From Pseudomonadota bacterium (GTDB taxonomy: Bacteria; Pseudomonadota; Gammaproteobacteria; Burkholderiales; Burkholderiaceae_C): a stretch of 64,000 nucleotides of DNA. The notes beneath the pieces are model-generated. The model made no database searches and was not told where the DNA came from. It saw only the letters and a list, made by a program, of their open reading frames with translations. The first letter of the stretch is position 1; each line of letters opens with the position of its first letter. The stretch is taken from assembly GCA_963205115.1 (NCBI GenBank), contig CAUJHV010000019.1, positions 1 through 64,000 of the forward strand, in the 5' to 3' direction. This document shows, one piece after another, positions 54,188 to 62,433 of this stretch. Position numbers and translations under genes: made by a program.

Positions 54188-55264
54188 ATGGATCCCCTGC
54201 CGATGCCCGCCCAGGAGCCGCCCGCACCGGAGCCCGCCGTGCGGGCCCTGGCGCAGCAGATGCCCAAGGTGCTGCTGCACGAGCACCTGGACGGCGGCCT
54301 GCGCGAAGCCACCCTGCTGGAGCTGCTGGACGAACGTGGCATCGCCGCGCCCGCGGCCGACGCAGCGGGTATGGCCGACTGGTTCGACGCGCGGGCGCAC
54401 GCCGGCTCGCTGGAGCAATACCTGCGCGGCTTTGCGCTGACCGTCGCGGCCATGGCCAGCCCGGCCGCGCTGGCGCGTGTGGCCTTCGAGGCCGCCGAGG
54501 ACGCGCGTCTCGACGGCTGCGTGCTGGCGGAATTCCGCATCGCGCCGCTGCTGTTCGAGCCCTTGGGTCTGGACGGCGACACCGCCGTCGATGCGCTGCT
54601 GCGCGGCCTGGCCCGCAGCGCGCTGCCCAGCGGGCTGATCGTCTGCGCGATGCGCCACCACCCACCCGACGAGGTGCGGCGCAGCGCCGAGCTGGCCCTG
54701 CGCTGGCTGGGCCGCGGCGTGGTCGCCTTCGACCTGGCCGGTCCCGAAGCCGGCTGGCCCGCGACCCGCCACACGGCACTGCTGCGGCAGCTGCGCGACG
54801 CCGGCCTGCCGCTGACCCTGCACGCCGGCGAGGCCGATGCGGCCGAACGTGTGCTGGAGGCCGTGCGCCTGGGCGCGCGGCGCATCGGCCACGGCGTGCA
54901 CCTGGTCGACCGACTGGGCGCACCAGACTGGGCCACAACCCTCGACGAACTGCGCGCGCACGACGTGCACCTGGAGGTCTGCCCCAGCAGCAACGTGCAC
55001 ACCGGCGCCGCGCGTTCGCTGGCCACGCATCCGATTGCTGCGCTGTGGCGGGCTGGCGTGTCGCTGTCCTTCCACACCGACAACCGGCTGATGTCGCGCA
55101 CCTGCCCTTCGCTGGAGGCAGCCTGGCTGGTCGAGCAGGCGGGGCTGGGCTGGGTCGACCTGGCCGCGATGGGCGAGCAGGCGGCCCGCCACAGCTTTCT
55201 GCCGCCGGACATGTGCGCGGCCGCCGCCGCACGTGTGCGCGCCTGGTCGCCGCCGCCCGGCTGA
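54188..55264 (+). CDS. add: adenosine deaminase
   Basis: Zinc amidohydrolase turning adenosine into inosine, 358 aa. Metal ligands are in LLHEHLDGGLR near residue 32, HAGEAD near residue 212 and SFHTDN near residue 295; the catalytic His is in RIGHGVHLVDR. It is divergent from the BMP receptor gene with a 171-bp shared spacer, so both may respond to one regulator. Inosine would be the substrate of the purine nucleoside phosphorylase encoded in the same block. Confidence 0.92.
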   Translation: MDPLPMPAQEPPAPEPAVRALAQQMPKVLLHEHLDGGLREATLLELLDERGIAAPAADAAGMADWFDARAHAGSLEQYLRGFALTVAAMASPAALARVAFEAAEDARLDGCVLAEFRIAPLLFEPLGLDGDTAVDALLRGLARSALPSGLIVCAMRHHPPDEVRRSAELALRWLGRGVVAFDLAGPEAGWPATRHTALLRQLRDAGLPLTLHAGEADAAERVLEAVRLGARRIGHGVHLVDRLGAPDWATTLDELRAHDVHLEVCPSSNVHTGAARSLATHPIAALWRAGVSLSFHTDNRLMSRTCPSLEAAWLVEQAGLGWVDLAAMGEQAARHSFLPPDMCAAAAARVRAWSPPPG

Positions 55265-55293
55265 AGGCCGCACCCCGCTGGTATTCTTGGGCG

Positions 55294-56538
55294 ATGAACG
55301 ACCCGACCGGCGACCGCCGCCTGACCACCGACAACGTGCATGCCGACCGCCGCTTCGGCGTGGAGCACGGCGGTATCCACAAGCCGATCCACACTTCGGT
55401 GCAATACGGCTTCGACCGCGTCGAGGACCTGATCGGCGTGTTCCAGGGCACCCTCAAGGGCGGCTTCAACTACGCGCGCCAGGGCACGCCGACCACGGCC
55501 GCGCTGGAAGCCAAGATCACCGGGCTCGAGCAGGGCTTCGGCAGCATCAGCTTTTCCACCGGCATGGCGGCCATCGCCGCCATCTTCCTGACGCTGCTGC
55601 GCGCCGGCGACCACCTGGTCTCCAGCCGCTATGTCTTCGGCAACACCAACAGCGTGCTGGGCACGATCGAGGGCCTGGGCATCGCGGTCGACAAGGTCGA
55701 CGCGTGCTCGGTCGACGCCGTGGCCGCGGCCATCCGGCCGACCACCCGCATGGTCTTCGTCGAGACCATCGCCAATCCGGCCACGCAGATTCCCGATCTC
55801 GCCGCCATCGGCGCGCTGTGCCGCGAGCGCGGCCTGGTCTACGTGGTCGACAACACCATCACCTCGCCCGCGCTGTTCCGCCCGCGCGACGTGCAGGCCA
55901 GCCTGGTGGTCAATTCGCTGACCAAGACCATCGCCGGCCACGGCGAGGCCCTGGGCGGCGCGGTCACCGACACCGGCCTGTTCGACTGGTCGACCTACCC
56001 GAACATCTTCCCGGCCTACCGAACGGGCGACGCCAAGGGCTGGGGCCTGCAGCAGCTGCGCAAGAAGGGCCTGCGCGACATGGGCGGCACCTTGTCGTCC
56101 GAACAGGCGCACCGCATCAGCGTGGGCGCCGAGACGCTGACCCTGCGCGTGGCGCGTTGCAGCCAGACTGCGCTGACGCTGGCGCGCTGGCTGCAGCAGC
56201 ACCCGAAGATCGGCGCGGTGCACTACCCCTTCCTCGAATCGCACCCGCAGCACGCCCGTGCCCGGCAGTGGTTTTCCGGCGGCTCCTGGCTGATGGGCGT
56301 GGAACTGCGCGACGCCTCGACGCTGGTCGAGGTCGTCAACCGCCTGCAGCTGCCGATCAAGGCCACGGGCCTGGGCGACACGCGCACGCTGATCATCCCC
56401 GTGGCGCCGACCATCTTCTGGGAAGCCGGCCCCGCGGCACGCGCCGCGATGGGCATCGCCGAAGGCCTGCTGCGCCTGTCCATCGGCCTGGAAGAAGCCG
56501 ATGACCTGATCGCCGATTTCAGCCAGGCCCTGGGCTGA
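55294..56538 (+). CDS. PLP enzyme, cystathionine gamma-synthase family
   Basis: Cys/Met metabolism PLP-dependent enzyme, 414 aa. The PLP Lys is in NSLTKTIAGHGEALGG near residue 210; the phosphate-binding block is FSTGMAAIAAI near residue 88, and YARQGTPTTAALE is the family signature. It resembles a cystathionine gamma-synthase-family subgroup with a longer middle region, so a role as gamma-synthase, O-acetylhomoserine sulfhydrylase or methionine lyase cannot be separated. It follows add by 29 bp. A metX gene is 6 kb away. Confidence 0.88.
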   Translation: MNDPTGDRRLTTDNVHADRRFGVEHGGIHKPIHTSVQYGFDRVEDLIGVFQGTLKGGFNYARQGTPTTAALEAKITGLEQGFGSISFSTGMAAIAAIFLTLLRAGDHLVSSRYVFGNTNSVLGTIEGLGIAVDKVDACSVDAVAAAIRPTTRMVFVETIANPATQIPDLAAIGALCRERGLVYVVDNTITSPALFRPRDVQASLVVNSLTKTIAGHGEALGGAVTDTGLFDWSTYPNIFPAYRTGDAKGWGLQQLRKKGLRDMGGTLSSEQAHRISVGAETLTLRVARCSQTALTLARWLQQHPKIGAVHYPFLESHPQHARARQWFSGGSWLMGVELRDASTLVEVVNRLQLPIKATGLGDTRTLIIPVAPTIFWEAGPAARAAMGIAEGLLRLSIGLEEADDLIADFSQALG

Positions 56539-56545
56539 GCCCGCG

Positions 56546-57067
56546 ATGAAGATCTTCGGCATCGCCGGCCACTCCGGCATGGGCAAGACCACGCTGCTCG
56601 AACGGCTGGTGCCGGCGCTGATCGCGCGCGGCCTGCGCGTGTCGCTGATGAAACACAGCCACAAGGCCATCGACATCGACCGCCCGGGCAAGGATTCCTA
56701 CCGCTTGCGCGAGGCGGGCTGCTCCGAGGTGCTGCTGCTGGGCCGCGAGCGTTGGGCGCTGATGCACGAACTGCGCGCCGACGCCGAGCCCACGCTGGAC
56801 GAGCTGCTGCCGCACATGGCGCCTTGCGACCTGCTGCTGATCGAAGGTTTCAAGGGCGGCGATTTCCCTAAGCTCGAGGTCTGGCGCGCGGCCGAAGGCA
56901 AGCGGCCGCTGTGGGGCGCCTGGCCGGGCATCACCGCCGTGGCCACCGACGACCCGCAGGCGCTGGACCTGCCCGCAGCGCCGGGTGGGCCACCCGTGCT
57001 GGCGCTGGCCGACATCGGCCCCATCTCGGACTTCGCCTGCCAGCACGCGGTGCCGGCGGTCCGCTGA
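56546..57067 (+). CDS. mobB: molybdopterin-guanine dinucleotide biosynthesis protein B
   Basis: GTP-binding adapter that aids MobA in making the guanine dinucleotide form of the molybdenum cofactor, 173 aa. The P-loop is GHSGMGKTTLLE at the N-terminus, followed by LMKHSHKAIDIDRPGKDS, typical of MobB, and LLIEGFKGGDFPKLEV. It starts seven bases after the preceding gene. No mobA or moe genes are in the window. Confidence 0.95.
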   Translation: MKIFGIAGHSGMGKTTLLERLVPALIARGLRVSLMKHSHKAIDIDRPGKDSYRLREAGCSEVLLLGRERWALMHELRADAEPTLDELLPHMAPCDLLLIEGFKGGDFPKLEVWRAAEGKRPLWGAWPGITAVATDDPQALDLPAAPGGPPVLALADIGPISDFACQHAVPAVR

Positions 57068-57202
57068 TCGGCGCAGCCTCGGCGCCCGGCGCGCTGCGCC
57101 TGCGCAAGTCGAGCGTCAGCCCTTCGGCAGGAACTCCCTCTCTTGCTGTGGCACCATCGCCCAGGCGGCTTCGCGGGCCGCGGATGAGCCAAGAGGTCAG
57201 GC

Positions 57203-58294
57203 ATGGCGACACATGACACGCGCGCCGCGCTGCTGCGGCTGCTGGGTACGGATGGGCCGCTGATCCAGGCGCCGATGGCGGGCGTGCAAGGGCACGCATT
57301 GGCCGTGGCCGTGCACCGCGCCGGTGCCCTGGGTTCGCTGCCGGCGGCCATGCTGTCGCCCGAAGGGCTGGAGCAGGAATTGCATGCGCTGCGCGCTGCT
57401 GCAGGTACGCGCCCCGATGGCCGCCTGCCCTTCAACATCAACTTCTTCTGCCACACCCCGCCCGTCGTGGACCCGGCCATTGAAGCCCGTTGGCGCCAGG
57501 CGCTGGCGCCCGCCTGCGCCGAATTCGGCATCGATGCCGCCAGCATCCCGCCCGGCGCTGGGCGCGCGCCGTTCAGCACCGCACTGGCCGACCGGCTCGA
57601 GCCCTTCCGGCCGGCCGTCGTGAGCTTCCACTTCGGCCTGCCCGAGCCGGATCTGCTGGCCCGCGTCAAGGCCTGGGGCGCCTGCGTGATCGCCTCGGCC
57701 ACCACGCTGGACGAGGCACGCTGGCTCGAAGCACGCGGCGCCGATGCCGTCATCGCGCAGGGGCTCGAGGCCGGCGGGCACCGCGGCCAGTTTCTCGACC
57801 ATGCCCTCACGCGCCAGTGCGGCACCATGGCCCTGCTGCCGCAGATGGTGCGCGCCGTGCACTGCCCGGTGATTGCCGCCGGCGGCATCGCCGATGCCCA
57901 CGGCGTGGCCGCCGCGATGGCGCTGGGCGCCGCCGGTGTGCAGGTGGGCACGGCCTACCTGCTGTGCGACGAGGCCACGACCAGCCCCGTGCACCGGGCC
58001 GCGCTGAGCGGCCCGCAGGCGGCGCACACGGCGCTGACCAATGTCTTCACCGGCCGGCCGGCGCGCGGCATCGTCAACCGCCTGGTGCGCGAACTCGGTC
58101 CGATCAGCCCGCTGGCGCCGGCCTTCCCGCTGGCCGCTGGCGCACTGGCCCCGCTGCGCGCAGCGGCCGAGGCCGCCGGCAGCGGCGACTTTTCGCCGCT
58201 GTGGGCCGGCCAGAACACCACGGGCTGCCGCGCGGTGAGCGCCACGGTGCTCACGCGCGAGCTGCTGGCCGGCTTCGACATCCACGATTCATAA
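57203..58294 (+). CDS. nitronate monooxygenase
   Basis: FMN enzyme of the 2-nitropropane dioxygenase family that oxidises toxic nitronates such as propionate 3-nitronate, 363 aa. The FMN TIM barrel begins [17 protein letters not shown]. The catalytic His is in EAGGHRGQF near residue 195, and the phosphate site is in [18 protein letters not shown] and [14 protein letters not shown]. It starts 135 bp after mobB and ends 13 bp before upp. Protective or nitrogen-scavenging role inferred. Confidence 0.92.
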   Translation: MATHDTRAALLRLLGTDGPLIQAPMAGVQGHALAVAVHRAGALGSLPAAMLSPEGLEQELHALRAAAGTRPDGRLPFNINFFCHTPPVVDPAIEARWRQALAPACAEFGIDAASIPPGAGRAPFSTALADRLEPFRPAVVSFHFGLPEPDLLARVKAWGACVIASATTLDEARWLEARGADAVIAQGLEAGGHRGQFLDHALTRQCGTMALLPQMVRAVHCPVIAAGGIADAHGVAAAMALGAAGVQVGTAYLLCDEATTSPVHRAALSGPQAAHTALTNVFTGRPARGIVNRLVRELGPISPLAPAFPLAAGALAPLRAAAEAAGSGDFSPLWAGQNTTGCRAVSATVLTRELLAGFDIHDS

Positions 58295-58307
58295 GGGAGC
58301 CCCGAAC

Positions 58308-58943
58308 ATGAGCCACCGCAGCATCCAGGTCGTCGACCATCCGCTGGTCCAGCACAAGCTCACGCTGCTGCGCCGCAAGGACGTCAGCACCATGAGCTTC
58401 CGGCATCTGCTGCACGAGATCGCCATGCTGATGGCCTACGAGATCACGCGCGACATGCCCACCTCGATGATCGAGATCGACACGCCGCTGGAGCGCATGC
58501 ACTCGCCGGTGATCGACGGCAAGAAGACGGTCTTCGTGGTCGTGATGCGCGCCGGCAGCGGTTTCCTGGACGGCATGCTGGATGTCGTGCCGGGCGCGCG
58601 CGTGGGCCATGTGGGTCTGTTCCGCGACCCGCAGTCGCTGCAGGCGGTGGAGTACTACTTCAAGGTGCCCGACGGCATGCCCGAGCGCGACGCCATCGTG
58701 CTGGACCCGATGCTGGCCACCGGCAACTCCGCCGTGGCCGCCGTGACGCGGCTGAAGGCGACGCGGCCACGGTCCATCCGCTTCGTGAGCCTGCTGGCCG
58801 CCCCGGAAGGCCTGAACACCTTCCACGACGCGCACCCGGACGTGACGGTCTACACCGCCGCCATCGACCGCTGCCTGAACGAACACGGCTACATCCTGCC
58901 GGGCCTGGGCGACGCCGGAGACCGCCTGTTCGGCACCCGCTGA
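58308..58943 (+). CDS. upp: uracil phosphoribosyltransferase
   Basis: Converts uracil and PRPP to UMP, 211 aa. The PRPP-binding loop is [20 protein letters not shown] near residue 128, and the uracil-binding end is [18 protein letters not shown] strong ribosome site (AAGGGAG) precedes the ATG. It can recycle uracil made by the nucleoside genes upstream, though it lies apart from them, directly after the nitronate monooxygenase gene. Confidence 0.97.
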   Translation: MSHRSIQVVDHPLVQHKLTLLRRKDVSTMSFRHLLHEIAMLMAYEITRDMPTSMIEIDTPLERMHSPVIDGKKTVFVVVMRAGSGFLDGMLDVVPGARVGHVGLFRDPQSLQAVEYYFKVPDGMPERDAIVLDPMLATGNSAVAAVTRLKATRPRSIRFVSLLAAPEGLNTFHDAHPDVTVYTAAIDRCLNEHGYILPGLGDAGDRLFGTR

Positions 58944-59036
58944 GTGCGCTGCCCGCGTCCCGCCGCCCCTGGTGCCGGCTGGCGAAGACCGCGCACCTAG
59001 AATGACCCGCAAGCCCAGGGTACCCCTTCAGAACAC

Positions 59037-59654
59037 ATGAAACTTGTCGGTGCGTTGACCAGCCCTTACGTGCGCAAGGTACGCATCGTGATGGCCGAGA
59101 AGAAGCTGGATTTCAACCTCGTGCTCGAGGACGTCTGGAACAGCGACGAGATCCTCAAGGCCAACCCGCTGGGCAAGGTCCCCTGCCTGGTGATGGAAGG
59201 CAGCGAGGCGATCTTCGATTCGCGCGTCATCGTCGAGTACCTCGACACCTTGTCGCCGGTGGGCAAGCTGATCCCTGCCGGCGGGCGCGAGCGCGTGGAA
59301 GTGCGCACCTGGGAAGCGCTGGCCGATGGCGTGCTCGACGCCGCCATCCTGGCGCGCCTGGAAGCCACCTGGAAGGGCCGCAGCGACGAGCAACGCTCGC
59401 CGGCCTGGATCGACCGCCAGCTCAGCCGTGTCAACGGCGGCGTGGCCGCCATGAGCCGCGGCCTGGGCAGCAAGCCGCATTGCGCAGGCATCCACTTTTC
59501 ACTGGCCGACATCGCCGTCGGCTGTGCGCTGGGCTACCTGGACTTCCGCTTCCCGCAGATCGACTGGCGCGGCCCGCACGCCAATCTGGCGCGGCTGTAC
59601 GACAAGCTCGCCGCGCGCCAGAGTTTCATCGACTCGATGCCTCCAGCGGCCTGA
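59037..59654 (+). CDS. glutathione S-transferase (YibF-like)
   Basis: Cytosolic glutathione transferase, 205 aa. A thioredoxin-like N-terminal domain has SPYVRKVRIV with the likely activating Ser, NPLGKVPCLV with the cis-Pro, and SRVIVEYLD as the glutathione-binding strand. A helical C-terminal domain follows with SLADIAVGCALGYLDF. Its last 29 bases overlap, in the opposite direction, the end of the FMN glutamate-synthase-like gene. Confidence 0.93.
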   Translation: MKLVGALTSPYVRKVRIVMAEKKLDFNLVLEDVWNSDEILKANPLGKVPCLVMEGSEAIFDSRVIVEYLDTLSPVGKLIPAGGRERVEVRTWEALADGVLDAAILARLEATWKGRSDEQRSPAWIDRQLSRVNGGVAAMSRGLGSKPHCAGIHFSLADIAVGCALGYLDFRFPQIDWRGPHANLARLYDKLAARQSFIDSMPPAA

Positions 59655-61287
59655 AGCTGTCGGCGCGGGCCTGCGGCCAGTAGAGCTCGAACACGCGGTG
59701 CGGCCACGCGCCGCGGCCTTCCGTCGCCGCCAGCAGCGCGCCCGGCTCGACAAAGCTCAGCCGGTTGACGAGCAGCCGCACCTGGCCGTCGTCGCCACGG
59801 CACACGATGTGGCGCGCGTGGATCTGCGACGGGCTGTCCAGCCCCGCGGCCTGCACCAGTTCCTTCAGCGCTTCCAGCGTGTTCTGGTGGAAGCGGAAGA
59901 CCCGCTCGGACTTGTCGCCCACGACCAGCGCCTTCTGGCGCAGCGGGTCCTGCGTGGTCACGCCCGTGGGGCAGGCGCCGGTGTGGCAGTGCTGCGCCTG
60001 GATGCAGCCCAGCGCAAACATGAAGCCACGCGCCGAGTTGCACCAGTCGGCGCCCAGCGCCAGCGCGCGGGCGATGTCGAAGGCGCCGATGATCTTGCCC
60101 GCCGCGCCGATGCGGATGCGTTCGCGCAGGCCCAGACCGGTCAAGGTGTTGTGCACCAGCAGCAGGCCTTCCTGCAGCGGCGCGCCGACATGGTCGGTGA
60201 ATTCCAGCGGCGCCGCGCCGGTGCCACCTTCGGTGCCGTCGACGACGATGAAATCCGGCAGCAGGCCGGTCTGCAGCATGGCCTTGGCGATGCCGAACCA
60301 TTCCCACGGATGGCCGATGCACAGCTTGAAGCCCACGGGCTTGCCACCCGAGAGCTGCCGCAGGCGCTCGACAAACTGCAGCAAACCCACCGGATCGGCA
60401 AAGGCGCTGTGCGCCGACGGGCTCACGCAGTCCACGCCGATGGGCACGCCGCGCGCCGCGGCGATCTCGGCCGTGACCTTCGGGCCGGGCAGCACGCCGC
60501 CGTGGCCCGGCTTGGCGCCCTGGCTGAGCTTGATCTCGATCATGCGCACCTGCGGGTCGCGCGCATTGGCCACGAAGCGCTCCTCGTCGAAGCGGCCCTG
60601 CGCGTCGCGGCAGCCGAAGTAGCCCGAGCCGATCTCCCAGATGAGGTCGCCGCCGTGCACGCGGTGGTGCGCGCTGATCGACCCCTCGCCGGTGTCGTGC
60701 GCGAAGCCGCCCTTCTTGGCACCCGCATTCAGCGCCAGCACGGCATTGGCGCTGAGCGCGCCGAAACTCATCGCCGAGATGTTGAACAGGCTCGCGTCGT
60801 AGGGCTGCGTGCACGAGCTGCCGCCAGCACCGATGCGCACGCGGAAGTCGTGCGTGGGCAGCACCGTGGGCATCATCGAGTGGTTGATCCACGCATAACC
60901 TTCGGCGTAGACATTCAGCTGCGTGCCGAAGGGGCGCTTGTCGGACTCGCCCTTGGCACGCTGATAGACCAGCGACCGCTGCTGGCGCGAGAAGGGCGCG
61001 GCCTCGTTGTCGCTTTCCAGGAAGTACTGCCGCAGCTCCGGGCGCACGTATTCGAGCAGGAAGCGCAGGTGCCCGATCACCGGGTAGTTGCGCAGCAGCG
61101 AGTGGCGCCGCTGGCGGCTGTCGCGCCAGCCCAGGCCGACGAGAAACAGGCACAGCAGCGCCAGAGGGCCGCCGATCTGGAAGGCCACCCAGGTGAACGT
61201 GAACAGCAGCAGCCCGATGGCGCTGAGCAGCCACGCGAGATAACGCACCGGGAAGTGCTGGTCGATCTGGTGAAGCCAGGCGTGCAC
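59626..61287 (-). CDS. FMN-binding glutamate synthase family protein
   Basis: Stand-alone glutamate-synthase-like domain, 553 aa, without the glutaminase domain. An N-terminal membrane-like region has two hydrophobic stretches (about residues 12-50). The FMN barrel carries FNISAMSFGALSANAV and IKLSQGAKPGHGG, and the 3Fe-4S Cys cluster is in GCIQAQHCHTGACPTGV near residue 430. This class is widespread but its reaction is not settled. It reads into the 3' end of the convergent GST gene by 29 bp. Confidence 0.92.
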   Translation of the reverse strand: MHAWLHQIDQHFPVRYLAWLLSAIGLLLFTFTWVAFQIGGPLALLCLFLVGLGWRDSRQRRHSLLRNYPVIGHLRFLLEYVRPELRQYFLESDNEAAPFSRQQRSLVYQRAKGESDKRPFGTQLNVYAEGYAWINHSMMPTVLPTHDFRVRIGAGGSSCTQPYDASLFNISAMSFGALSANAVLALNAGAKKGGFAHDTGEGSISAHHRVHGGDLIWEIGSGYFGCRDAQGRFDEERFVANARDPQVRMIEIKLSQGAKPGHGGVLPGPKVTAEIAAARGVPIGVDCVSPSAHSAFADPVGLLQFVERLRQLSGGKPVGFKLCIGHPWEWFGIAKAMLQTGLLPDFIVVDGTEGGTGAAPLEFTDHVGAPLQEGLLLVHNTLTGLGLRERIRIGAAGKIIGAFDIARALALGADWCNSARGFMFALGCIQAQHCHTGACPTGVTTQDPLRQKALVVGDKSERVFRFHQNTLEALKELVQAAGLDSPSQIHARHIVCRGDDGQVRLLVNRLSFVEPGALLAATEGRGAWPHRVFELYWPQARADSFRPLEASSR

Positions 61288-61382
61288 GGCGGAACCTGCT
61301 TTCTCGGGCCGAGGGTGGGCGCGATGCTAGCGAGGCACCTGCGCCGGCAATGCCGGGTGTTCCCGCGGACTTCGCCCGCAGT

Positions 61383-62288
61383 TCAGGCCTTGAAGAAGGT
61401 CAGCAGCCGCTGCGCGGTCTCGTCGGGGCGCTCTTCGGGCAGGTAGTGGCCGCAGGGCAGGTGCTCGCCGCTGACCGTGCCGCTGCACTGCGCGCGCCAC
61501 AGGGTCAGCGGGTCGAACTGCGCGTGCACCACGCCGCGTTCGCCCCACAGCACCAGCAGGTCGCAGGCAATGCGCTGGCCGGCGGCGCGCGAGGCTTCGT
61601 CGTGCGTCAGGTCGATGCCGGCAGAGGCGCGGTAGTCCTCGCAGGCGGCGTGGATCGTGGCCGGGTCGGACCAGCAGCGCAGGTATTCCTGCAGCGCGCC
61701 GGGCTCGAAGAAGGCCAGGTTCGCCGAGCCCCAGCCGCCGATCTTCCAGCGCAGGTAGGCATCGGGGTCGTGGCCGATCATGCGCTCGGGGTGCGGCGCG
61801 GGCTGGATCAGGAAGAACCAGTGGTAGTAGGCGCGGGCAAAGGCCATGTCGGTGGCGCGGTACATGTCCAGCGTCGGCGCGATGTCCAGCACGGCCAGGC
61901 GCTGCACGGCCTGCGGCTGGTCCAGCGCCAGGCGGTGCGCCACACGCCCGCCGCGGTCGTGGCCGGCCACGGCATAACGCGCGTAGCCCAGCGAGGCCAT
62001 CAGCGCGTGCATGTCGGCGGCCATCGCACGCTTGCTCTGCTGCGCGTGCCCGGGCTCGTCGGCCGGCTTGTCCGACCAGCCATAACCGCGCAGGTCCGGC
62101 ACCACGAGGCGGAAATGCGGCGCCAGCGTCATGGCCACGCGGCGCCACAGCGCGCCGGTCTGCGGGAAGCCGTGCAGCAACAGCAGCGGCGGCGCATCGG
62201 CACGACCACCGATGCGCACGCGCAACTGCACGGCACCCGCCGGGCGGCGCGCGTCCTCGAAACCGTCGAATGCCAGGGCCTCGTCCAT
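61383..62288 (-). CDS. fluoroacetate/haloacetate dehalogenase-like alpha/beta hydrolase
   Basis: Alpha/beta hydrolase, 301 aa. The residues that define fluoroacetate dehalogenase are all present: nucleophile Asp111 with Arg112 and Arg115 (GHDRGGR), acid Asp135 (LDIAPT), the halide pocket His156-Trp157 (YYHWFF) and Tyr219, and base His281 (CGHYLPEE). The oxyanion block LLLLHGFPQT is near residue 36. Product would be glycolate. The ATG at 62288 was chosen on homology. It is divergent from metX. The natural haloacetate substrate is an inference; cytosolic, no signal. Confidence 0.9.
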   Translation of the reverse strand: MDEALAFDGFEDARRPAGAVQLRVRIGGRADAPPLLLLHGFPQTGALWRRVAMTLAPHFRLVVPDLRGYGWSDKPADEPGHAQQSKRAMAADMHALMASLGYARYAVAGHDRGGRVAHRLALDQPQAVQRLAVLDIAPTLDMYRATDMAFARAYYHWFFLIQPAPHPERMIGHDPDAYLRWKIGGWGSANLAFFEPGALQEYLRCWSDPATIHAACEDYRASAGIDLTHDEASRAAGQRIACDLLVLWGERGVVHAQFDPLTLWRAQCSGTVSGEHLPCGHYLPEERPDETAQRLLTFFKA

Positions 62289-62315
62289 CGTGTGTCTCCG
62301 TGCCGTTGTCGTGGC

Positions 62316-62321
62316 TATACT
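62316..62321 (+). promoter_or_regulatory. -10 element of the metX leader
   Basis: TATACT lies so that transcription would begin near 62328, just at the 5' edge of the SAM-II-like aptamer. The -35 is not convincing. Confidence 0.5.
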
Positions 62322-62329
62322 GGAACCAT

Positions 62330-62383
62330 AGCGCCGATTTGCTTCCAGCTTGCGGGCGCTCAACAAATGCCGCTAAATCGGAC
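62330..62383 (+). ncRNA. SAM-II-like riboswitch aptamer upstream of metX
   Basis: A 6-bp P1 stem (AGCGCC 62330-62335 with GGCGCT 62355-62360) encloses GATTT and CTTGC, and is followed by CAACAAATG and the invariant GCTAAA (62372-62377). These elements stand in the same order and spacing as in SAM-II (metA-type) aptamers. A short pseudoknot TCC/GGA (62344-62346 with 62380-62382) is possible. SAM binding should reduce metX expression. The class is best known from alphaproteobacteria. A terminator follows six bases later. Confidence 0.85.
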
Positions 62384-62388
62384 CATCG

Positions 62389-62427
62389 ACCCGGTGTCCG
62401 TTCATGGCGGCACCGGGTTTTTTGTTT
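62389..62427 (+). terminator. attenuator terminator in the metX leader
   Basis: ACCCGGTG (62389-62396) pairs with CACCGGGT (62411-62418), with an inner CCG/CGG extension, and is followed by TTTTTTGTTT. This is a textbook intrinsic terminator lying between aptamer and start codon. An alternative helix CGGAC/GTCCG (62379-62383 with 62396-62400) would share bases with both the aptamer's 3' strand and this stem, so it could serve as an antiterminator. Confidence 0.85.
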
Positions 62428-62433
62428 GGTGCC

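Noticed and set aside
62404..62433. ATG at 62404 as the metX start
   Set aside because: It lies in the loop of a strong intrinsic terminator, and the extra residues do not fit the family; ATG 62434 is preferred.
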